This document shows, in pieces, positions 11,131-18,085 of a stretch of DNA of 64,000 bases. Numbering within the stretch: position 1 is the stretch's first letter; each line of letters opens with the position of its first letter. The notes beneath the pieces were generated by a model. That model made no database searches. It saw only the letters and a list, made by a program, of their open reading frames with translations, and was not told where the DNA came from. The stretch is from CAZWCX01 sp964632945 (GTDB lineage: Bacteria > Planctomycetota > MHYJ01 > WSZJ01 > CAZWCX01). The DNA lies in the NCBI GenBank assembly GCA_964632945.1, contig CAZWCX010000019.1:1-64000 (forward strand), read 5' to 3'. The position numbers and the translations under genes were made by a program.

Positions 11131-11270
11131 GGGACCGTCCTCCCCTCTACTGCGCGACGCGATGGCTCCGCGGTCGACCCGCCAGCCACCCGCCTTGGAC
11201 CCCACCGAAAACGGACCTTGCTACAATAGCCGATTTCCCCCCGGGAGAAAGGAAATTCGTGCTATCCCGG

Positions 11271-11338
11271 GCGGGTTGACCGGGCCGGACGCGGGGGGGG
11301 CAACCCGCATCCTCGGACGGACGGTCCGTCGTCAACCC
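11271..11338 (-). promoter_or_regulatory. Alternative inverted repeats downstream of one gene and in the leader of the next
   Basis: On the minus-strand transcript, GGGTTGAC (11338-11331, overlapping the stop codon) can pair with GTCAACCC (11280-11273). Alternatively GCGGGTTG (11308-11301) can pair with CAACCCGC (11278-11271). The two 8-bp stems use the same 3' partner and exclude each other. A GACGGAC/GTCCGTC repeat lies between them at 11315-11331. This could be an attenuator-like switch, a 3' end structure, or chance in GC-rich DNA. Confidence 0.35.
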
Positions 11339-14166
11339 TACTTTCCGCGCAGCATCTTCTCGAGGTCGTTCCAGCCGGCCTCGAGCCTGCCGGAGAGAGG
11401 ACTCGCCGCACCGGGTGCGCCGGCCGAAGCGCCGCCGTCCGTCGGTCCCACGGGGCGGAGATCGACGGGGAGGGACGATCCCTGCAACTTGAGAATGGCG
11501 CCGATTTCGATCTTGCCCAGCTCTGCCAGGAGGCTCAGGAGCTCGTCGAGTCGCTCCTGCTCCGCAAGCAACCGGCGACCCAGGACCATGTCGTGGAGGC
11601 CTCGATCCGGGCGGCGCAGCAGGCCGACCCGGGTGAGCCATTTCTTGAGCCAGCCGACCGGCGAACGGGCCTCGAACCCTCCGCCGTGGGCCGTGCCGGT
11701 TGCATCCTGCAGGGTCGCCAGCGCCTGGGTCAGGTCCCGCTGCAGGCTGCGGGATTCCTGGAGGCGGCGCAGGAGGTCCCGGCGGCCGAAGCTCAGCAGG
11801 GGGTCCGCGTCATCCAGCGCCTGGACGGCCTCGCGTGCGCGCCGCAGTTCTCCGGCGAGCGCCCCCAGATACTCCTGCGGGATCACCGCCTCCCCGGGCC
11901 GGGAGCGCTTGAATTCGTACTGGGGTGGAGGCTGGGCGCCATGGGCAGCCAGGCTGGACGTGGCGACCGCGCGCAGGGCCTTGTTCGCGATCGGCAGGAG
12001 GGCCATGATCTGGCGATCCGCCTCGGCGGTGCGGCTGATCAAGAGCGACTGGCGGTAGGCTTCGAACTGTCGCTCGACCTCCACCAGGGAGCCTCCCCAC
12101 GCCTCCAGCCATTCGGTCCACCGGTCGAGCGGGTTCGCTTCCGGTCCTGCCTGCACGGCTTCGCGCGCCTCGCGCTCGAATGCCGCCACGCGATCCAGAT
12201 TCTCCCGGTGGAAGGCACGCACCTGATCGGCTTCGTTTTCCACTTCGTCCACGGATCCGAAGAGGGTGGAGGCAAAGGCGACCATGTGATCGGCGACCCC
12301 CGCCTCCCGGACGGCCTCTTCGGAGCCGAGGGCGAAGAGCGCGGAAAATTCCGCGACTGCGGTGTAGAGTCCGGGAGGTACGCGGCGGCCGGCGGGCAGG
12401 GGACCCAGACGGGCATAGATCAGACGGTCCCGTACCGTGACCACCTTGGCCGCCTCCGGGATGGGCTCGCCGAAGTACTGAAGCCGGGTGGTGACCGGGA
12501 TGCCGTCCGGGAACGGAGCCAGGCCGAAGATTTCGAACACGACGCCGTCCGGGGTCGCCTGCGAAGTCACGGCGAGCTCGAGTTGGTTGGGGTCCGAGTC
12601 GGCCAGCAGGCTGCGCGCCCGCGCCAGGTGCGCGTCGAGTTCCTTGCGATCCTGCGTGCGGGTCTGGTCCACGGCCTGCCGGGTTTCCAGGTCGACCCCC
12701 TGGGGATCATGGGCGGGTCGTTGTTCGAGGAAGGATCGCGCCGCCTGCGGATCGACTTTGGCGGCGGTCGCCACGGCGGTGGCGTCGAGCGGCGTCGGGC
12801 GCGTGGGTCCGCCGGCGTTTGTGGGGGGACGCGTGGGTTCCGGGGTGACCGGGTACGGATTCGCACGGGTGGGACTCGGATCGCGGAAGACGAACCACAT
12901 GGAGGTGATGGCGAGCAGGACGAGCCCCCCGAGGGCGATGCCCCAGGGAAAGGACCGGGCGGGCGCCGCCACATGTTTGCGGCGCAATTCCTCGATCATG
13001 GCGGCGTGAATCGCGCGGGCGCTGTCCGGGTCGTACGGGGTGGCGGCGGCCCTGGGTTCCTCGTGCCCCGCCCCTGGGGTCGCGTCCGGGCTCTTTGCCG
13101 GGAGGTCCGGAGCCGCCGCGCCCGCTTCCCCGGCCCGTCTCCGTTCGGCCCCCTCGGCGACCACCGCCTCTGCGGATTTCAGCGCCTGCCGCAAGCGCGC
13201 CCGCAATTGATCGTTCAGCGCGGCATACAGAATCTCGTTGGAGACGAATTGCCGGTCGAGGAGCACCTCGCCGGCGCGACGCTCCAATCCCAGCGACTTC
13301 AGCTTCGCCTGGATCGCCCGGGCTTCCTCGGCCTGGTCGGGTCGGAGGAATTCGCGCTCCACGAGCAGATGAAGCATCGACTCGTCGTCGAGCTTGCGCA
13401 GCATCACGCGTCCCATCGAGGAGGTCAGCAACTGCTCCTTCTCGACGCTCATCAACTCCGCGATCTGGGCGACATTCTCCTCGGTCATCACCTTGCGACT
13501 GACCAGGACCTCCGGGACCTTGAGCCGGACCCCCAGTTCCCGGCATTGTCGGTGAAGATCGAGGGCTTCGTTGAGGGTCTCGGGGGTGAGGAATCCGTTC
13601 TTGATCGCGAGGCGGCCGAACAGGAGTTCCATGTCGGACACCGGTCCGGCCTGGACTCGACCGCGCAATCGCCGGGTTTCGTCCCCCTCCATCCGCGCGC
13701 GCCGTTTCTCCGCGTGGAGCAGTTGTTCGATCGCCGCCTCATCGATCAGGTCCCACCACCAGAGAATTTCCCCCAATCGCCGGTCGAATCCAAGCTCCCG
13801 GAGCCGGCCCTGAATCTCGCGCGCCTCCTCGAGCTTCCCGGCAGGGACCCGCCCCTGATCGACGGCTGCCTGGGCGAGGTTCCGATCCCGTTCCGGGGTC
13901 AGCCCCTTGCGTCGCAAGGCAAGCGGATGACGGGCATTCGGCATCTTCGAGCGCTGCAGGGCGAGGATGGAATCGAGCGTGCGCGTATCCATCACGCCCT
14001 GGTGGAGAAGGATTTCCCCCAGGGTCACGCGGGCCCCGGTCTCGCTCAACTTCTTCTGAAAGTCGAGCGCGGCCTGAAGCTGGCCGTCGCCGGCGAGTTC
14101 ATTGTGCGCCGCAACCCGGGCGAACAGGGCGTCTTCGGCATCCGCGATCTCGGGCAAGGTCCCCAT
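11338..14166 (-). CDS. Membrane protein with four MshEN-like repeats and a periplasmic C-terminal domain
   Basis: The first third of this 942-residue protein holds four related units spaced about 85 residues apart, centred near 49, 134, 222 and 302 (LGEILLHQGVMDTRTLDSIL, LGEILWWWDLIDEAAIEQLL, PEVLVSRKVMTEENVAQIAE, GEVLLDRQFVSNEILYAALN). They resemble the MshEN/GspE-N helical repeat, known in MshE to bind c-di-GMP. An Ala/Pro-rich linker leads to one membrane helix (about 405-425), so the rest is probably periplasmic. Residues from about 510 contain a beta domain and helices resembling the exported protein at 6703-8115. The ATG at 14166 has GGAG upstream and avoids a 40-residue Arg/Pro-rich extension. 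It probably links cytoplasmic signals to the GspK-like protein encoded downstream. Confidence 0.7.
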   Translation of the reverse strand: MGTLPEIADAEDALFARVAAHNELAGDGQLQAALDFQKKLSETGARVTLGEILLHQGVMDTRTLDSILALQRSKMPNARHPLALRRKGLTPERDRNLAQAAVDQGRVPAGKLEEAREIQGRLRELGFDRRLGEILWWWDLIDEAAIEQLLHAEKRRARMEGDETRRLRGRVQAGPVSDMELLFGRLAIKNGFLTPETLNEALDLHRQCRELGVRLKVPEVLVSRKVMTEENVAQIAELMSVEKEQLLTSSMGRVMLRKLDDESMLHLLVEREFLRPDQAEEARAIQAKLKSLGLERRAGEVLLDRQFVSNEILYAALNDQLRARLRQALKSAEAVVAEGAERRRAGEAGAAAPDLPAKSPDATPGAGHEEPRAAATPYDPDSARAIHAAMIEELRRKHVAAPARSFPWGIALGGLVLLAITSMWFVFRDPSPTRANPYPVTPEPTRPPTNAGGPTRPTPLDATAVATAAKVDPQAARSFLEQRPAHDPQGVDLETRQAVDQTRTQDRKELDAHLARARSLLADSDPNQLELAVTSQATPDGVVFEIFGLAPFPDGIPVTTRLQYFGEPIPEAAKVVTVRDRLIYARLGPLPAGRRVPPGLYTAVAEFSALFALGSEEAVREAGVADHMVAFASTLFGSVDEVENEADQVRAFHRENLDRVAAFEREAREAVQAGPEANPLDRWTEWLEAWGGSLVEVERQFEAYRQSLLISRTAEADRQIMALLPIANKALRAVATSSLAAHGAQPPPQYEFKRSRPGEAVIPQEYLGALAGELRRAREAVQALDDADPLLSFGRRDLLRRLQESRSLQRDLTQALATLQDATGTAHGGGFEARSPVGWLKKWLTRVGLLRRPDRGLHDMVLGRRLLAEQERLDELLSLLAELGKIEIGAILKLQGSSLPVDLRPVGPTDGGASAGAPGAASPLSGRLEAGWNDLEKMLRGK

Positions 14167-14533
14167 GGGGTGACTCCGGGGAGCGGAAGGGCTCGGTTCG
14201 GGTTCTCGAAGGGCCGAAGATCCGGGATGCCGGGCACGCGTGAAATTCCCGGCCCAGGGGGCGCGAACGAGGGGAAACCGTAGCACGGCCCTCGCACCCT
14301 GTCAAGCGCCCGGCCGTGCGCGGATTCTTCCGGGCCTGCCGCGGGTTCCCGTGCGCGGGCCGGCCGCGGCGAGCGTCGCCGCGCCGCCCCGCCCACGAAG
14401 AGAATCTTGACAATCCCCCTTCGTGTGATAGCATCCTTGCGCTCTACGCCCATTCGGTCGCGTAGCGACTCCTCCCCCCTCGAAGCGGTACCCTCGAGCG
14501 CGCACCCTCGCCAACCGGTGCAGGAGCCCGACG
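14167..14533. other. Divergent intergenic region, 367 bp
   Basis: This region separates the minus-strand repeat protein from the plus-strand signal-peptidase-like gene. It is GC-rich up to about 14400, then contains a promoter-like element annotated separately. No small gene with a convincing ribosome site was found. Confidence 0.6.
14407..14434 (+). promoter_or_regulatory. Sigma70-like promoter for the 14.5-16.8 kb operon
   Basis: A perfect -35 hexamer TTGACA (14407-14412) is followed after 16 bases by TAGCAT (14429-14434), four of six matches to TATAAT. It lies about 100 bp upstream of the 14534 start and faces it, in a locally AT-richer patch. Confidence 0.6.
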
Positions 14534-15031
14534 ATGTGGATCATCGAAAATTACCTCAAGTACTTCATCGGCATGGCGATCCTGTGGGCCGTCATCTGGG
14601 CCCAGCGCAACCTCGCCTGTACCTCGATGACCACCGATCAGATGGTCCCCCTCATGAAGAAGGAGGACTATTTCATGTACTACCCCCGGCAGCGCTCGAC
14701 CAATGAGTTCCGGCGGAACACCGACCTCGTGTACTTCACGCAGCGGGCCCGCGGGATCAATCGGAATGAGGAGTATGTGGCGCGGGTCGTCGGTCTCCCG
14801 GGGGATCGGGTGAAGATCGAAAACGGAACGGTGATCGTGAACGGCGAGCCGCAGCCCGACAATTACGTCAAGGAAGAGCTCAAGTATCGCGAGGAGATGC
14901 CCGAAATTCTGGTTCCCCGCGAGCATCTCTTCGTTCTCTCGGACTCGCGCCGCGTCCTCGGGTACGATTCGCGGTCCTTCGGTCCGATCTCCCGTCACTC
15001 CATCCAGGGACGCGTCCGCCCGCCGCAGTGA
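14534..15031 (+). CDS. Signal peptidase I-like (S26) protein lacking catalytic Ser and Lys
   Basis: This 165-residue protein is anchored by one N-terminal helix (residues 8-24). It matches peptidase S26 boxes: QMVPLMKKEDYF (36-47) aligns with box B SMxPTLxxGDYxxV, YVARVVGLPGDRV (81-93) with box D, and LSDSRRVLGYDSRSFGPI with box E. In active LepB the first residue of box B is the nucleophilic Ser and the box D Lys is the general base. Here the aligned positions are Gln36 and Ala83. A Ser-Met pair at 31-32 exists but is out of register with the following Pro. The fold is therefore probably kept without peptidase activity. AGGAG lies seven bases before the ATG. It heads an operon with two more membrane proteins. 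Confidence 0.72.
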   Translation: MWIIENYLKYFIGMAILWAVIWAQRNLACTSMTTDQMVPLMKKEDYFMYYPRQRSTNEFRRNTDLVYFTQRARGINRNEEYVARVVGLPGDRVKIENGTVIVNGEPQPDNYVKEELKYREEMPEILVPREHLFVLSDSRRVLGYDSRSFGPISRHSIQGRVRPPQ

Positions 15032-15052
15032 TTCGCCGGGAGTCGACTTACC

Positions 15053-16450
15053 ATGTATACCTTCCGCAAGTGGGTGTTCACGAACGTTGCGATCGGCGAA
15101 CTGATTGCCGTCGCCGTCCTGGGGCTGATCTCCCTCTTTCTGGCGGTCAGCGTCTACTACGACATTCGCTTCTACATCAGCTACCACCGCGCCCTGACCT
15201 CGTACTCCAGCGGACGGCTCGATCTGGCGCAGAATCAGATTGAATCCGCGCTCTCGTTTCGTCGGGACTTCGCGCCGGCGCGGGAGTTGCAGGCCAAGAT
15301 CCTGGTCGACAGCGTCTCTCTCGACGTGAAGAGCGGCCAGGCGCTCGCCCAGGCGGAAGAGGTCCTGAAGAACAGCGTCGACCGTCGCGCACGTCCCACG
15401 TCGTCGACCCACCTGACCCGGGCGGCCATTCATCTCAAGCGCTATGACCTGTCGGTCGCGGGCCGAAGTCCCGATCCGGCGGAGTTGAAGCTGGCGGTGG
15501 AGGAAGTCGAAGCCGCGACGGGCATCGATTCCAACAACGTCGATGCGCTCATCGTGCAGGCGCACCTCGGCATGCGTCGGGGGGACTTTGCGACCGCCGA
15601 ACGAATGATCGCGCAAGTGGACAAGCAGATTCGGGAAGCCTCCCGCGACTCCGAGCTTCCCTCCATCGATGCGCTGGTCGACTACTACATGGCGCGCACC
15701 GTTCTCGCCTACCGCAAGAAGGACGCGGCTGCGGCGCGTGACGAGGCATTGCGGGTTCTGGTCCTGCGCCCGGAGTGGGAAGTCCCGCTGGCGAACGTCG
15801 CCTTCCTCGAGGCCTGGCGTCTGATCGAGGTGAAGATTCCGAGGGACGACCTGCTGGCCCGGGAAATGGTCTATCAGGACATGATTCAGCGGCTGACGAA
15901 TGCCTTCGAGCGCGATCCGGTCGGGAACAAGTTCGCCATGGACGCGGCGTTCAGTCTTTCCCAGAGTTATGGACTCGCGTTGCTGAATCTGGGGGACGAG
16001 GGGTCCTCCACCCACCACCTGCGGGTCGCCCAGAACTTCGACCCCCGGCGGCCGACCACCTGGATCAACATGATCGTCGCCTATTCCAATCTCGCCAATC
16101 GTCCGGAGGCCCCCGCCTCCGAAGCCCAACGGCTGCGGGACTTCAGCCGGATGATGTACGCGGAGCTGGCGCGGCTCGACCCGCCCCTGAAGATCAAGGT
16201 CCTGTGCCTCAACAACATCGGGGTGGTCCACCTGCTCTCCGGGATGAAGGCGGACGGGCTGGAAAGCCTGAAGCGCGGGCTCGACCTGGCGGAACAGAAC
16301 AATCTGCCCTGCCCCATCATCCATCGCAACCTGGCGGTGTACTACGCGGAGGCGACCGATTGGGAAGCGGCCAAGCTCCACGCCACGAAGTCGCTGGCGC
16401 AGAACCCCGATCAGGCGGACTTCCGCGCGTGGCGGGAGAGTTGGAAGTAG
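15053..16450 (+). CDS. Membrane-anchored TPR protein
   Basis: This 465-residue protein has one strong membrane helix at about residues 12-35, followed by tetratricopeptide-type helical pairs. Clear repeats include ALTSYSSGRLDLAQNQIESA, VQAHLGMRRGDFATAERMIA, LLNLGDEGSSTHHLRVAQNF and IGVVHLLSGMKADGLESLKR. No catalytic motif is visible. TPR proteins usually scaffold complexes, here probably on the periplasmic side if the short N terminus is cytoplasmic. It starts 21 bp after the signal-peptidase-like gene with GGGAG upstream, and is probably co-transcribed with it and with the zinc-ribbon gene that follows. Confidence 0.75.
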   Translation: MYTFRKWVFTNVAIGELIAVAVLGLISLFLAVSVYYDIRFYISYHRALTSYSSGRLDLAQNQIESALSFRRDFAPARELQAKILVDSVSLDVKSGQALAQAEEVLKNSVDRRARPTSSTHLTRAAIHLKRYDLSVAGRSPDPAELKLAVEEVEAATGIDSNNVDALIVQAHLGMRRGDFATAERMIAQVDKQIREASRDSELPSIDALVDYYMARTVLAYRKKDAAAARDEALRVLVLRPEWEVPLANVAFLEAWRLIEVKIPRDDLLAREMVYQDMIQRLTNAFERDPVGNKFAMDAAFSLSQSYGLALLNLGDEGSSTHHLRVAQNFDPRRPTTWINMIVAYSNLANRPEAPASEAQRLRDFSRMMYAELARLDPPLKIKVLCLNNIGVVHLLSGMKADGLESLKRGLDLAEQNNLPCPIIHRNLAVYYAEATDWEAAKLHATKSLAQNPDQADFRAWRESWK

Positions 16451-16489
16451 GCGGCGAAGGCTTCGCGGCAGACCCGTGGAGAGTGCGCA

Positions 16490-16837
16490 ATGCAGTGCAA
16501 GAAGTGCGGATTCGACAACCAGACGACCGAGATGTACTGCCGCCTGTGCGGGGCGCGCATGACGTTCACGGTCGGTCGCGCCGAGTCCAGCCTCCTCGAC
16601 AAGGCGACCGATCAGAGCGCCGTGACGGTCGAAGAGGAACTGCGCAAGATCCTCAATCTGACCGTCTGCGTGTTCCTGTTGCTGGTCACGCTGAAGGTGA
16701 TCTTCGGGCGCGGGAACTGGAGTACCGTCTACCTGGTTCCCTCCACCTCGATGACCGCGGACTACGGGCGCATTACGTACATCTACGAAGCGCCCACCTT
16801 CCCGGAAGAGAAGCTTCCCCTGCGGGAGAATCGCTAG
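16490..16837 (+). CDS. Zinc-ribbon membrane protein with a VPSTSM motif
   Basis: This 115-residue protein starts with a zinc ribbon (MQCKKCGFDN, then YCRLCGARM), so four cysteines at 3, 6, 17 and 20 probably bind one zinc in the cytoplasm. A single helix spans about residues 59-78. The short outer part reads TVYLVPSTSMTADYGRITYI, which resembles box B of signal peptidase I (VPSxSM, then a D-Y-hydrophobic strand), although the protein ends soon after. Two genes upstream encodes an S26-like protein that lacks this Ser. GGAGAG precedes the ATG. No known family is recognised, and any functional tie between the two is speculative. Confidence 0.6.
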   Translation: MQCKKCGFDNQTTEMYCRLCGARMTFTVGRAESSLLDKATDQSAVTVEEELRKILNLTVCVFLLLVTLKVIFGRGNWSTVYLVPSTSMTADYGRITYIYEAPTFPEEKLPLRENR

Positions 16838-16886
16838 CGCAGGGGTGACTCGGCCCGGAACCGCGGGGAGGCGGAACCGGCGCGGC

Positions 16887-17159
16887 CTACTTCGTCACGT
16901 CGAAACCGCGCTTCTTCTGAATGTTGTCATTGCGCCGATCCAGGTCGGCGGCCGTGTCCGCCGCGCTCTTCTGGACGTCCTTCCCCGCCTGATCGGCCGC
17001 CTTCTCCAGTTGCGTGCCGACCTGTTCGAGCGTCTTGTCGGTGGCCTTCTTGCCGCCGAGGTTGAGATACCAGTAGGCCAGACCGAGTCCGATCACCACG
17101 AGCACAATGAGCATGGGGAGCTTGATCCTGCCGGACTCGCGCTGGAGGGGACGGAGCAT
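16887..17159 (-). CDS. Small membrane protein with charged helical tail
   Basis: The frame can extend to 17252, but the ATG at 17157-17159 has an AGGAGG eight bases upstream and gives a sensible 90-residue product. A basic N terminus (LRPLQRESGRIK) precedes one hydrophobic helix (PMLIVLVVIGLGLAYWYL). The tail is rich in Lys, Asp, Gln and Ala and likely forms a coiled coil (TLEQVGTQLEKAADQAGKDV). No catalytic or metal-binding residues are apparent. It is transcribed toward the zinc-ribbon gene and away from the ABC operon. No family is recognised. Confidence 0.6.
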   Translation of the reverse strand: MLRPLQRESGRIKLPMLIVLVVIGLGLAYWYLNLGGKKATDKTLEQVGTQLEKAADQAGKDVQKSAADTAADLDRRNDNIQKKRGFDVTK

Positions 17160-17350
17160 GGAGCGATCCTCCTCGTGGATGGGGTGCACACGCCGGCGCC
17201 CGGCCGCAGCCGGGATTCGATCGGTGCGCGGGCTGCGCAACCGATCTTTCACGGCGGATCCTGCGTCCGGCGACGGTCGCTCCGGACGAGTGCGGGTGCG
17301 GGTCGGTTCCCGGCCAGTATAGGGGATTCCCCTCGCGGAGGCAACCCACT

Positions 17351-18082
17351 TTGGAACTCGCGGTCGAAGGGCTGGTCAAGCGCTTCGGATCGGTCGTGGC
17401 CGTCGACGGCATCTCGTTCGAGGTTGCCGCCGGCGAAGTCGTGGGACTCCTCGGTCCCAACGGGGCGGGGAAGACGACGACCCTGCGCATGATCTCCGGC
17501 ATCCTGCCGCCGACCCGCGGCCGCGTGCGCGTGGGGGGCGTCGATGTCCGATTGCGCCCCCTCGAAGCCAAGCCCTACCTCGGATTCCTCTCGGGGGACA
17601 CCCAGCTCTACCGGCGCCTCTCGCCGCGCGAACTCCTGTTCTACTTCGGCCGGCTCTACGGCATGGAGGAGTCGCACCTGGCGCGCCGCGTCGACCGACT
17701 CATCGAGGAGCTCGACATCGGCCCCTTCGCCGGCCGCATGTGCGGCACGCTCTCCTCCGGCCAGCGGCAACGCACCAACATCGCGCGCGCCTTCCTGCAC
17801 GAGCCGCGCGTCCTCGTTCTCGACGAACCGACCGCCACGCTCGACGTCGTCAGCGGCCGCTTCATCACCGAAGCGATCCGGCGCGAACGCGCGGCCGGCC
17901 GGGCCGTGCTGTTTTCCACCCACCTGATGGGGGAGGCGGAATACCTGTGCGACCGGGTCGTCCTCCTCCACCGCGGTCGCGTCGTGGACGCGGGTACCCT
18001 GCCCGACCTGCTCGCGCGCACCGGGTGCCGCAATCTCACCGACGCCTTCCTCCACCACGTCGGCACGAGCGGGGAGGAGTAG
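17351..18082 (+). CDS. ABC transporter ATP-binding protein, NatA-type
   Basis: This 243-residue ATPase pairs with the permease encoded 3 bp downstream. It shows Walker A GPNGAGKTTT (about residues 35-44), the Q-loop region, the signature LSSGQRQR, Walker B VLVLDEPTATLD and the switch His in FSTHLMGEAEYL. The family resembles NatA, CcmA and DrrA exporters driving ABC-2 permeases. The start is TTG at 17351 with GGAGG nine bases upstream. It reads divergently from the small membrane protein gene. The substrate is unknown; sodium export (NatAB) is one option, since NatB is the closest relative of the partner. Confidence 0.9.
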   Translation: MELAVEGLVKRFGSVVAVDGISFEVAAGEVVGLLGPNGAGKTTTLRMISGILPPTRGRVRVGGVDVRLRPLEAKPYLGFLSGDTQLYRRLSPRELLFYFGRLYGMEESHLARRVDRLIEELDIGPFAGRMCGTLSSGQRQRTNIARAFLHEPRVLVLDEPTATLDVVSGRFITEAIRRERAAGRAVLFSTHLMGEAEYLCDRVVLLHRGRVVDAGTLPDLLARTGCRNLTDAFLHHVGTSGEE

Positions 18083-18085
18083 GGG

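Noticed and set aside
11195..11227. TTGGAC and TACAAT as a plus-strand promoter
   Set aside because: Spacing is 21 bp and no plus-strand gene follows.
8206..11229. 1007-codon open frame on the plus strand
   Set aside because: Antisense to the GspK-like gene. It has no ribosome site, signal or domain; long antisense frames are expected at this G+C content.
11593..14283. 896-codon open frame on the plus strand
   Set aside because: Antisense shadow of the MshEN-like repeat gene.
17318..17323. TATAGG near the ABC operon start as a -10 box
   Set aside because: No -35 partner at usable spacing.
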